Origin: Zasmidium citrigriseum
Taxonomy: Eukaryota; Ascomycota; Dothideomycetes; Mycosphaerellales; Mycosphaerellaceae
Reading direction: 5' to 3'
Assembly (NCBI GenBank): GCA_002786025.1
Contig: NHNW01000112.1
Coordinates: 1-25,208 of the forward strand
DNA length: 25,208 nt
This document shows, one piece after another, positions 1 to 9,759 of this stretch. Below the pieces are notes generated by a model. It was given only the letters and a program-made list of their open reading frames with translations. It did no database searches and was not told the DNA's origin. Positions within the stretch are counted from its first letter, which is position 1, and each line of letters opens with the position of its first letter. Position numbers and translations under genes: made by a program.

Positions 1-1317
1 CGACCTTATTATCCCTTAGATATCGTTTATACGACTCGTTCGCGAGGTGGCCGCTATATTTAAGTATAACCTATATTTCTAGTCTAACGTATTATTCGCT
101 CTATAAGAAGCCGCTAAGACGCACCTCGTCCGCGAGTTTAAATATAGTCTTAATCTTATATTATATATAAAAAGAGTAACGATTTAGTAAAGAGATATAA
201 GGCTTATATAAATACTACGAGATAAGATTCTTCTAATAGATAAGTTACTAGTATAGACGTAAGTAGATAAGTNTACTATACGCTTAAGATCTTATTTCCC
301 TAGACTAGTACGACTAGTACGAACTTCTTCCCCTACGAGGGCCTAGCTCTAGTATTAATAACACCTCTACTAATAGACTCTTCTCTAATAATATACGTCG
401 ATAGTATATTTACGGTATAGCAAAGACTAGCTACCTCTTTAATATCCGTTACCTAGATATTCGCCTACTACAAAGTCTCTCTTCGCTTCTTACCGAGTCT
501 ATCTTTAATATCGTTAGCCTACTAGATCGCTTTCTCGATATATATTCGAAGATCTATATACTAGACTAGCTTAGAATATACTACTACTAATATCGACGGA
601 TTCCTTAGGCTAAGTTACGAGAAGACGACTTCTTTTCTTATCGCCTATTACTACGATCCCTATTCGTATATAAAGAGCTAGTATAAGGACTATCTCGGAA
701 TATACTACTACTAGAGGCTACTATTAACGTCTATACCTATATATTAATTAAATCCTCTTACTTAGGCTCTTATACCTATACCGTCGCTATAGATATACTA
801 CGAGCTCTAATTCTAACTATACTACCTACCTACCTACTAAAGGACTCTTCGATTACATAATCCGCTAGTTAAAAGCTTACACTTTCGGTAAGAGCTTCTC
901 GTATTACGTCGCTAGGGACTTCTAATAGTATCGGCTTTTCGGCTTTAGACTATTACGACTAGTACGCTTGCTCTTATATACTTTAATCCTAGCCTTTATA
1001 TTCTTAGATCGGCTTTACTATACCTTACTCGTATCTTCGCTTTAATAGTATTATATAGGAGTCTTTAATAAGGGAAGGAGTAAGCTATAGCGGGCTAAGG
1101 TACTATATAATAGTATTACTAGTAAACTTAATCCTCTTCCCTTTACCTATACTTCTACTAGCGACTCTAGGTTAGCTCTTCGATATACGTATAGCGGTAG
1201 CTAGTATATCGTCGATATATTCTTACCTATAGTTTAGATATACTAACGATAGCGATAGGTCGCCGCCGCCGTACGTTACTATACTAACTATTATAAGCTC
1301 GCTATTAATATTTTAAT
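1..1317. other. Unclassified RIPped sequence
   Basis: I cannot assign a family to this stretch. Several frames on both strands stay open apart from TAA/TAG, which is expected once TGA has been removed by RIP, so openness alone is weak evidence of coding. A plus-strand frame from about 842 to 1310 has a hydrophobic stretch around 940-1030 and then polar sequence. The minus strand also gives passable frames near 30-170. CpA survivors cluster slightly here (near 121, 360, 420, 855, 884 and 969), which may mean slightly weaker RIP. It could be the 5' part of the relic at 1318-2304 or the distal part of the minus-strand Helitron. Confidence 0.4.
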
Positions 1318-1325
1318 AGCGAGCT
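1296..1325. repeat. Perfect 13-bp inverted repeat (hairpin), 4-nt loop
   Basis: Left arm agctcgctattaa (1296-1308), loop tatt, right arm ttaatagcgagct (1313-1325). The arms match perfectly in a region otherwise riddled with mutation. Ten bases after the hairpin on the plus strand is ctaa (1336-1339), which resembles the hairpin plus CTRR layout at Helitron 3' ends. The base after it is a rather than the usual t, so the Helitron-end reading is tentative. Confidence 0.7.
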
Positions 1326-2304
1326 CGCCTTTCGTCTAAACCCCTTATATATATAATTCGAAACCGCTATTATCGCCGTTATTAATAAGCAAATCGAAGC
1401 GATATTATAGCGCGTACTAAGTAGACTACGAGAAAGGCGCTAAGTAAAAGGCTTACTAGCGCCTATAACCGAGTATAGTAGTAGAAGCGAAAGAGTAGCT
1501 CTACTACTACTAGAGCTCTTAGAGTAGCCCGTAGCGGTATTATAGGCTACCGTATTAGTCGCTTTAGAGAGAAGATTCGTATTAGAAAGGCTAAGAAAGT
1601 AATAGTAGCTAGTAAGGCGCGTATATTAAGACCGTACTAGTCCCTATACTAGTTAGGATAGAGCTAATACTTTATAGGCGAGGCGAGACGTAAGGTTATA
1701 GATATATACGCTCTACTAGATAGCGATATACGCCTAGGTCGCTTCTTCTCGATCCCTTAGTTAGCGTTCTACTACGTAGTTCGAGAGCTTATTACTACTA
1801 AGAAGAGTAGCCTATACGTCTCGTAGGATACCTCTATCCTCCTTTAGGGTATTATAGAGGGCTTCGGCGTATAATACTTTAATAGTATATCTACTTTTAA
1901 TCCGACTTTAACTATCTATTTACTAATAAGCTATAGTAGTAGCCTATAGTATAATCTACTATATTAGCCCGAAGAAGGTATATACTAGTACCTTAATCTA
2001 GCGTAATACTACGATAGCTAAGAATATAAAGAAGCTTACGGTAAAGGGCTTAGAGCTATCGATTCCTAATAAGTACTATTAGCCGTCTCTATATAACGTA
2101 ACGAGAGTAGAGTTTTCGGGTAGTAGTAGGAAGTCTACGAAGAGTAAGGGTAAAATAGTCGTTATAAAGCGGAAGCTAGTCGTCGATAATAACGATAACG
2201 ACGAGAATATCGATAATAAGTAGATAGTTCTTTAGCGCTATACCTTCTTCGCTTCGATCGAGATACCTAGTACTTACCTATATACTAATAGCTAAATAAA
2301 TTAA
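1318..2304 (+). pseudogene. Degenerate plus-strand coding-like frame, unknown family
   Basis: One plus-strand frame runs about 330 codons with only TAA/TAG interruptions, each readable as an old Gln or Trp codon, and ends in closely spaced stops at 2293 and 2302. It has a Leu/Glu/Arg-rich helical stretch (about 1360-1599), a Ser/Lys-rich basic segment near 2120-2190 and an Asp/Asn/Glu-rich acidic segment near 2190-2222. This order looks like a protein C-terminal region. I do not recognise the family. A minus-strand frame across about 1400-1900 also reads plausibly, so the coding strand is not certain. The upstream continuation would need a frame change near 1310, from an intron or an indel. 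Confidence 0.35.
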
Positions 2305-2399
2305 CCTTTTAGTACTTATATTTAAGATCTTTCTAGCTCTACTTTATAATTTTAGCCTATCTATATACCGTACTAGTCGCTATACTAGTCTTCCCTATA

Positions 2400-2522
2400 A
2401 TTTCCCTTTCTCCTTTCCTTCCTAGTATCCGTAATTTCTAGCTAGACTATATATTATTTTATCTTCCCCTTCCTAATATTAGCGGGAAGGGAAGACGAAA
2501 AACCCTTTCCTTCCCTTCCCTT
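2400..2522. repeat. Polypyrimidine/polypurine low-complexity block
   Basis: The stretch is rich in ttccctttc- and cttcccttccc-type runs, with a strand switch at gggaagggaag (about 2484-2494). The same gggaagggaag word occurs at the end of the right Helitron copy (25102-25139). Both blocks follow the shared sequence tagaccttactaaggg, read on the Helitron strand, so this is a homologous spacer of the element rather than a random simple repeat. Confidence 0.7.
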
Positions 2523-4534
2523 AGTAAGGTCTAAAAGAGGTTAGGCTTACTAAGTACTCGGACGTAGGTATTAAGATTTTTTTAACGTCTATTCTAGTAT
2601 TAGCGGGTACCTCTAATAGTAGTACTAATACGTATAATAGGGTCTAAAAGCTAGCGTACCTCCTTATTATACTTATCTATAGTAAGAGTAGCTTTAATAG
2701 TCTCTATAGTTACCTCCTAGTCCTATTAGTACTTATTCGTAAAGAAGCTAGACTACTTAAGTACCTACTATTATATACCTTTATTAAAAGCGAAGAAGGG
2801 GAATCGCTTATAACTAGTAAACCGGTCGTCCTCGTAATATATAAGATACTTAATATAATTATAATAGGGGATAGAGCGAGTATAAGGAAGTAAGGGATCG
2901 CCCTTACTATAAGGAAAGAGTATTAGAAAAGCGTTAGTAGCTAGAGGATAGGAGTAGTCGAGCTTATCGATAGGAACCTTATTATATTCGGGTATTATAA
3001 TATAGCTTAGCTAACGGGGTTAATCTTCGCTATTACTAATAGGTATCTCTAGTATAACGGAACTAGGTAGGTCCTAAATAGGGTTATCGTCGTTATTAAG
3101 ACGATTACGGCGCTATTATATATACTCGCGGAGCTAATTAATAGTATAGTACTTAGGGTAGAGGTTAGGTATAGCTACGTAGTTATAGCTATAATCGTTA
3201 GCGTCGTCCTCGTCGTCTTAAGCGAGCCTATACTATACCTATCTAGTCTCGTCGTAGAACTTAGATTCGAAACGACCTAGAAGCGACTAATCTTACTTAT
3301 CCTCCTTATCGCCCGTTAGTAACTAACTTAAGGCGATCTCGTTAATAATAATATCTTAGTACCTAGGGTAGTTAATCTTTAACTAGTCTAGCTATTACTT
3401 TATAGTACCGCGGCGTACTTTAAACTCCTTCTTAAACTACTAGGTAACTCGAGGATCTTCGCTACCTTCCTATCGAGGCTAGAGGATAACGAAGTCTAGG
3501 TCTTTAGGTATATAAGGTAGCTTCTTATAGACGGTAATAATATCCTTAAGGAAGTTAACGATATACCCGTAGTAAGCGTACTACTACCTACGTATAAGGA
3601 AGACCTATATCTATATATAGATACGAGTAATAAGGAGCTCCTCGGCTATCGTAAGCTTAGGTAAGTATAAAGGTATAGCTCTAGGATCTATATTATTCTT
3701 ATTAGATATAAGGAAGGGATTACCTAGCGTAATCTTTAATCTACTATCGTAGTAGTTATATCGAGCGTAGATACTATCGTAGAGTTATATACTCTACTAT
3801 CGCTCTTTATAGTAAGAGTAGGTCTCTTATACGTTATTATTAAGGTACTAGTTAAAGGTTCGTAGTAAGGTCTTATTATACTTATTAAGAGCTAGTATAT
3901 TAGCCTAGTCCTTAACGTCGAAGAGTAGCGGATCTTAATAGGTTATAAAGCGCTAACAGTCCTCTATACGGGCTCGATCGCCTCGATCTTAACGTAATTA
4001 CTCCTATCGCGAACGGTTACTTAGGGTAGAAGAAGTTCTAAATAGCGGCGTCGATTAAATAAATAATAAAGGCGTTAGAGTTAGCTCGGTAGATAGCTAA
4101 GATAGACGAGCTAACGAATCCTTATCTAGCGGCCTACTAGGAGTCTCTAGTAGGCGCTAAGAAGGTATAGTAGGCTCGTTACTAGTATAGGCTCTATAGG
4201 TATCTTATAGCTTAGGCTAATCCTTACGCTAGAAGCTTATACGGTTACTATTATATATTCTCTTAATATACTACTTATTCTCGAGGACTAGATTCTAATC
4301 TAAAGTATAGTAGTAATAGTAGATATACTCCTTCTTATAGAAGGACTTATTAATAGCTAGGTATAGATAGTCGTACTATATATAGATAAAGTAGAGCTCT
4401 AGGATATCGTTATTTCTAGGCTAATCGATCTACTATTCGAGAAGCTAGTCTATCTTATTACGCTTACGTTAGCGATTACGTTCCTTATAGTAAGAAGTAC
4501 GTAGAGACGCTATCTACGTTCGCTAGGCTTCTTA

Positions 4535-4800
4535 GGGGTCGTTTATTTATAGCTATAATAGCCGTAGTAGGGGCTTCTTACGAATAGGCCGCTATAGACT
4601 TACTACGCTTCGTAACTATAGTTAACTACGGTTAAGCTATAGCGGGCTTTTCCCCGCTAAAATTTTAACTATAACGTACTATAGCTTCTAGGTATAGTAG
4701 GCTCTCGTAACTATAGTATAGTCTTAGAATTTTGTAACTTTAGTCTACCTCTAGTAGCTAATACGTATAGAAGCTACCGTAGTTATAAATAAACGACCCC
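4535..4800. mobile_element. 266-bp MITE with TIRs and TTA target duplication
   Basis: The ends are inverted repeats: ggggtcgtttatttata at the left (4535-4551) and its exact reverse complement at the right (4784-4800), with weaker similarity further in. TTA flanks both ends (4532-4534 and 4801-4803). The right Helitron copy preserves the empty site, with a single TAA at 22566-22568 between matching flanks (ctttaacg before, gaagcctagcgaac after, on that strand). No coding capacity is visible, and an internal hairpin, tagcggg/cccgcta, lies at 4640-4659. A 3-bp TTA duplication and G-rich TIR are typical of PIF/Harbinger-type MITEs; the superfamily call is inference. Confidence 0.9.
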
Positions 4801-4999
4801 TTATATTAAAGGGCTACGCTAATCGAGAGGGTAGTAAGGCCTCGAGGCCGTAGAGCTAGTAATAGATAGCGGGTAGGTTATAACGACGGTAGGTTAGCTA
4901 GGGGTAAGTCCGCCTCGACTACCTAGAGCCTAAAGGTTTAGACTAAGGCCGAGTATCGTAGATCGAGGAGTAAGAGGAGGTTACGGTTACTAAGGGGGT

Positions 5000-5260
5000 A
5001 GAGCCGATAGTCCGCCTATTATCTTATCTACGGCTCTCTTAGCTACTCTACCTCTACGATAGGTTATATACTTAGAGACTAGCTCGCTAGCCTTACGCTT
5101 CTTCTTCTACTTAGCTAAGAAGTCGCTCTTTAGTAGATAGCGGCCGTATTTACTATATTGTTTAGTCGAGGCTAGCGGATTAGGCGCGGGCGGGATAGGA
5201 GGCGAAGGCGGAGGTAGTAGAGGCGAGCTAAAGCTACCGAGTTAGAGAGCTATAATAGCT
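5000..5260 (-). pseudogene. Proline-rich and basic N-terminal segment of the left Helitron protein
   Basis: On the minus strand from about 5258 to 5000 a frame encodes a Pro/Ser/Ala-rich stretch. A Lys/Arg-rich block with several consecutive Lys codons follows near 5105-5090, and then a further basic segment, with stops only as TAA/TAG. It lies immediately upstream of sequence shared with the right copy, in the same orientation, so it is probably the N-terminal region of the Helitron protein or its leader. The local GC content (about 5160-5460) is the highest in the window, as expected for proline codons, which lack CpA when written CCG, CCT or CCC. The true start is lost because ATG would have become ATA. 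Confidence 0.5.
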
Positions 5261-5624
5261 CGAGGATACTAATAGGGGAAGGATAGTATAGTAGCTATCG
5301 TAGGGATTAGTATAGTAGTCGATATAGTAGTAGATATAGCGGCGGTCGATATAGTAGTCGTTACAATAGCTAGGTAAGGAAGGAAATTAGAAGGCGATAG
5401 GGGTAGGAAGGAAAGAGGGAAGGGAGCGGGAGACGAAGAGGAAGTAGCGGGCGGGCGGGCTAGGCTATAACGTAGGTTCTAGTAGCTAGCTAGTTAATAA
5501 TTTCCTACTCGTAAATAGAAGGCTAGTAAATTAAACGCTCGTAAATAGCTAGAAAGCTAGCTAGTATAGGTGTTTCGGATACCTATAGAGCGATATAATA
5601 AAGTAGAATAGTTTATAGACTTTC

Positions 5625-5643
5625 TAAGGGGGAGACCCCCTTA
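5625..5643. repeat. 8-bp perfect G/C hairpin
   Basis: taaggggg (5625-5632), loop aga, ccccctta (5636-5643). It is stable and stands out in AT-rich DNA. It could form a terminal structure or transcript hairpin of a lost element; nothing else identifies it. Confidence 0.75.
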
Positions 5644-5683
5644 AAACCCCCTTTTACCTCTAGCGGCTACTACGTAGAGTATC

Positions 5684-5700
5684 CTCGTACTACGTACGAG
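5684..5700. repeat. 7-bp inverted repeat
   Basis: ctcgtac (5684-5690), loop tac, gtacgag (5694-5700). It lies 41 bp after the G/C hairpin, so the two may belong to one structured element end. Confidence 0.65.
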
Positions 5701-5850
5701 TATTTTAAGTAGATATTTCTTAGATATATAAATAAAGAAGTAGGTATAGGAGATAAGTATATAAATAGAGGTATATATAGGTTTCTAGGTATTAGATACG
5801 AATCTCCCTCGCTAAACGAAATTAAGGGAGTATTCTCGATAGGTCTTAAT

Positions 5851-7176
5851 CTAATAGAGTAATAGATACTATATAGATATTATTATTTTAATAGTTACTA
5901 TCGAACTATATCTAATAAGGTAAGGTACTCCCTTACGTAATAGAAAACTTTATAGCTAATCGCTTATTAAATCTAGGGAAGCTTAGCGATAGGGGTTTGT
6001 TATAATAGTAGTTCGAGTAGGTAGGCTAAGATCGTTAATATATTATAGCTTCTATTATAGCTCGCGTTACTATATAGGATAGATTATATTAGATATATTT
6101 ATACTCTTATACTTATAACTATATAGTACTCGAGAAATAGGTAGTATTAGGGAATAGAGGATTAAAGCGTTAATAGGTAAGATTACTACTAAGATACCTA
6201 GCTACTAATATATACGTATATAGGCTAATCGTTAACGTACTTTAGTATATATACTTATACGATAGGCTCGTTTCTATACTCTTTATAGTATAGAAAATAT
6301 TTAAGAAGGTAGTTTTAATATACTATTAAAAGCTAAGAATAATATTATCTAGTTTAATAAAGTCTTAGGTTAGAAGGTATTATTATATCTATTATAGTAT
6401 AAATTTAATATAAACGATATATCTACTAGGCTTAAAAGCTACGTATAAGTTATATAAATAACTAGTAAGGCCTATATAATAGTAAGGATAATCCTAAAGC
6501 CCCTCTCTTACTTTCTATCTATAAACGGTAGTAGTATATAGTTCGTAGACTATATATTAATACGAGATACTATTAATAGTAGTATTTATCTAACCCTAAG
6601 CTATAAAATTATCTAACCCTAATTACGTTATATATTTTATATATTTATATACTCGCTTTTAATTACTATAGGTATATATACCTCTAAGAGTTATAGTAAC
6701 TAAAAGATAGATAGTCCTTAGACGAATCGATTTAATATTAAAAGTATAAACGCTTACCTTACCTATCTACTCTAAGACTAGCTATATAGAGGCGATAACG
6801 TCTAAAAAGAGTATCTATATATAATAGCGGCTTAATTATACTACTCTATAAAAAGTAGAGTAATACTAAGTTAGTAAAACGAAGTATATAGGCGGAAATA
6901 CGCTATAAAAGGGTATACTAGTAGTATAATAATACGCCTAATAAACTAAATAGTAGACCTAACTACTCTATAGGGTATATTAGTATTAACTACCTAGTCT
7001 ACTATTTACTATTATTAGATAATAGCTATTATCCTAATTCTATTCTTTAATACTAATATCTCTAGTAATAGGACTATTATTAGTAAACGTTTATTCCCCT
7101 ACTATAGATAGACCTAAATATATAGTACCTATCTTTAATAGCTCGCGCCCCCTATTATACCTCTTCCTAGCTAGGT
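5851..7176. other. Unclassified AT-rich RIPped sequence
   Basis: No family is recognisable. The stretch is strongly AT-rich with scattered TAA/TAG in all frames. The only local structure I see is a 14-bp direct repeat, ttatctaaccctaa, at 6586-6599 and 6609-6622. It contains ctaaccctaa, resembling the fungal telomere repeat read on the C-strand, but two isolated units do not make a telomere. Confidence 0.5.
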
Positions 7177-7327
7177 ACGACCTATACTCTACGGCTTTAT
7201 ATTACGTAAAGGAGATAATAAGATAACTAAGGTTTAGAGAAAGGCGCTTAACTAACTACTAGCTAGTCTACTCGTCTATATATAATAAGGCGTAAGGGCG
7301 ATAGTAGTAGTAGTTAATTAGCCTAGT
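7177..7327 (+). repeat. 150-bp direct repeat, copy 1
   Basis: This matches 7484-7632 over its whole length with a 3-bp length difference in a gtagta run. Many of the differences are transitions, several of them paired CG/TA swaps, such as aactaagg here against aaccgagg in copy 2. The two copies lie 307 bp apart start to start, so this is either a segmental duplication or the terminal repeats of a very small LTR-type element (TRIM). Confidence 0.85.
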
Positions 7328-7483
7328 ATTTTATTTACCTATAAACTTCTAAACTATCTAAGGGCGAGAAGGGTAGGTCGTACTACTCTTAAAGTATAAT
7401 ATCTACTATAGAGGGAGGATAGAATAGATAAAGGTAGAGGAATTAAGGGTAGAGTAGTAATATTCCTATCTTATATATAGGCC

Positions 7484-7632
7484 TACTACCTATATCCTAT
7501 AGCTCTATATTACGTAAAGGAGATAATAAGATAACCGAGGTTTAGGGAAAGGCGCTTAACTAACTACTAGCTAATCTACTCCTCTATATATAATAAGGTA
7601 TTAGGGTAATAGTAGTAGTTAACTAGCCTACG
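7484..7632 (+). repeat. 150-bp direct repeat, copy 2
   Basis: This is the second copy of the repeat at 7177-7327. It shares ctatattacgtaaagg, agataataagataac and aaaggcgcttaac words. The 156-bp interval between copies is itself RIPped and contains no recognisable domain. Confidence 0.85.
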
Positions 7633-9252
7633 TAGAGCCTAGCTAAAACCTCTAACTAAAGAATAGTAAGCGTATAGTAGTAATAGGTAACGCTACGTAG
7701 TAGTAGTAGCGTAGAGAGCGTTAGTAGCTAGCCTAAGAAAGTTAAAGGAGTTTCTCGTACTCTTATTAGCTATCGCTAAAAGTAATAGCTATAGAGCTTA
7801 GCGGCTAAGAAACGTTAATTATAACGGTTTCTAGCGTTAGCTAATTAGAGGCTAAGAAACTACTATTACTTTTAAAGTAGGCTACGATAAAGTATATAGC
7901 TAGTCTACGCTCTTAGTAATAGTTTAAGTATTACCTTATAGTTTATAGATAACTTAATATATTATTTAAAGGTATTAGACTTCTAGTAGCTAAGATACTA
8001 GAGCTTATAATTAGAGACTTTATTTATCTTTACCTACTAAGTACCCCTTAGCGTAATAAGTATCTAGAGTATCTATCCTTTATTAAGCCTATCTCTTTTA
8101 ATCTTCCTTAAAGCCTAGCTACTACCGCCTTACGAGAGGTTACTCTACTAGCTAAGTTAAATAGGGGCGTAGTTAGAGGTAGTTAGTAGAAGTTAAAGAG
8201 AGCGCGGAGTTACTAAATAGCGTATATATCGTTATCGTTACTAGTTACTACTATTCTAATAATTATACTAGCGTAATTCGTATTAGTTTTCGAACGTTTA
8301 AGATATATAGTAATCTAATCGTAGGATTTAGCGGAGAAGGTAATATTAGATCGAGTAATATACTCTATTAGCTAACGCTTACTACTAACGAATCTAGAGG
8401 ATTCGAAGGTTAGTTTACGTATACGAAATAAACCCCTAAAGGTAAGGTACTAGATAGCGTTAAAGTTAGCTTTATTAAGGTTTCTTAGTAGTCTAAAGAG
8501 TAACCTACGTAGGATATCGATTATTATTAGTTAGTAGTTATACTTACTATTAAGCGGTAGATTAAGAGAGGCGCTACTTTTAACTATATATTTAAGGAGT
8601 AGCGCTTCGAAGACTATTACTAGTAAGTTTATATTAACGTATATTAATCTAATAGCGTTAATATAGTTAGCTATTAAGGAACCTCTAATAGTACTACTAC
8701 TAAAGGACTTCGATTCTATAAAAGCTAGTAAAGTTAGTAGCTTAGCTAGCTATAGTAGTTTACCCTAAGTTACTACGAACGTTATAAACTACTTAATTAT
8801 AGACGTATATAACCTTCTTATTATTAGTAAGAGTCTATACTAAATAAGTAGCGCCTACTTCTATAGAAGTCTAATTTCTTACCTCTACTATCTTAGTATA
8901 GGCTCTATTAACTTAGTAGAGTCTATAGTTTAACCTATAAGATATTAGTAATATACTTAAAGTCTAATCTAGATAGTACGTCTATAAGGGAATTTTCTAA
9001 GGATAGTAGCTACTATACCCTTATAGCTAGCTAGTACTAGAGTACTATAAGAAGGATTACTCGTAGAATATTAATAGCTTAATCTACTACGACTATCTAA
9101 CGATTAAGGGCGCTAAAGATAGTAACGTTATCTATAAAGACTATAATATTATAGTACTACTATTTCTATACCTATCGCTTAAAAGCTTATAAGATTATAA
9201 AGATCTCTATAATCTAGATATACGTAAAATCGTCGCTTCTACTAGTAGTAAA
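7633..9252 (+). other. Unclassified relic interrupted by the LTR element
   Basis: A plus-strand frame from about 8980 to 9252 reads as protein-like, rich in Lys, Asp, Tyr and Leu, with few TAA/TAG interruptions. Other plus frames are passable from about 8310 to 8950, with frame changes between them. I do not recognise the family. The chromovirus 5' LTR begins at 9253, and coding-like sequence on the same strand resumes after 16513. This may therefore be one older element split by the insertion, but a shared identity of the two flanks is not demonstrated. Confidence 0.35.
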
Positions 9253-9638
9253 TATAAAGGTAGGATTAGGAGGTAAGGTTAGAAGCCTAGTCTTAGTAGC
9301 TAGGTTAGTAGATTTAACTAGCTAAGGAAAAGAGGTTAGGCGTAATACCTACGTTTCGTAGGGGTTACGTACCTCGGAACGAGGAATAGAAATAGAGAGC
9401 TATAGATCCTAGTATATTAGATCCTTATAGGTCTAGTATAATAGAGATTTAAATAAGAGACGTATACGTCTTAAGTAAAAGGTAGAAATTAGTTTATCTT
9501 CTAATCCTTAGTTTAGTTAAGGGCGTTCTATATACTACGATATACCCTTTAAGTAGATAGCTACTCGATTACGTTATAACTATATTATAGCTTTTCCGTA
9601 CTAGCTCCCTCTATATATAGAGTACTAGCTCGTTTTTA
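9253..9638 (+). repeat. 5' LTR of the chromovirus
   Basis: The LTR starts tataaagg and ends gctcgttttta. It aligns to the 3' LTR without gaps over 386 bp. Nearly all of the roughly 30 differences are C/T or G/A transitions, with one g/t exception near 9363. A segment around 9367-9386 keeps CG at three places where the 3' LTR has TA, so the two LTRs were hit independently by RIP. Confidence 0.92.
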
Positions 9639-9654
9639 TAGTTCTAATTTCTCC
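9639..9654 (+). promoter_or_regulatory. Possible primer-binding site
   Basis: The sequence directly after the 5' LTR starts tagttcta. A TGG start, standard for a tRNA primer-binding site, would become tag under RIP. The matching tRNA cannot be named because the site itself is mutated. Confidence 0.3.
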
Positions 9655-9759
9655 TAATAGTCGTAGTCTATAGAACTCTAACGATATAGCGCTAGGAGCT
9701 TAAACTACTACTACTAGCCCTTTAATAGCTACTTATATATAAGCCTTAGCTAGGGCGTA

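Larger units (their letters stand above)
2470..5460 (-). mobile_element. Helitron relic, left copy (minus strand), catalytic core deleted
   Basis: Read on the minus strand from about 4984 down to 2490, this matches the right copy (22337 onward) block by block. Examples are gtaacctcctcttac at 4984-4970 against 22337, and the acidic gacgacgag-rich segment around 3190-3230 against 23880-23915. The match reaches cctaacctct at 2550-2536 (right copy 24561-24570). It then jumps to tagaccttactaaggg, which in the right copy lies at 25091. About 518 bp holding the Rep/HUH core are therefore missing. A MITE is inserted at 4535-4800. The proline-rich N-terminal part (5000-5260) has no counterpart in the right copy. 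Outer ends are uncertain. Helitrons are rolling-circle transposons encoding a Rep-helicase protein. Confidence 0.8.
5461..5850. other. Non-coding stretch beyond the left Helitron, two hairpins
   Basis: No frame here is convincing. The stretch contains a G/C hairpin at 5625-5643 followed by a C-rich run (aaaaccccctttta), a second hairpin at 5684-5700, and loose repeats of the word ctcgtaaatag (around 5507 and 5541). It probably contains the 5' boundary of the left Helitron, which I could not place because the right copy is truncated here. Confidence 0.45.

Noticed and set aside
1..2300. Telomere-linked RecQ helicase
   Set aside because: No Walker A, DEAH-type or other helicase motif was seen in either strand.
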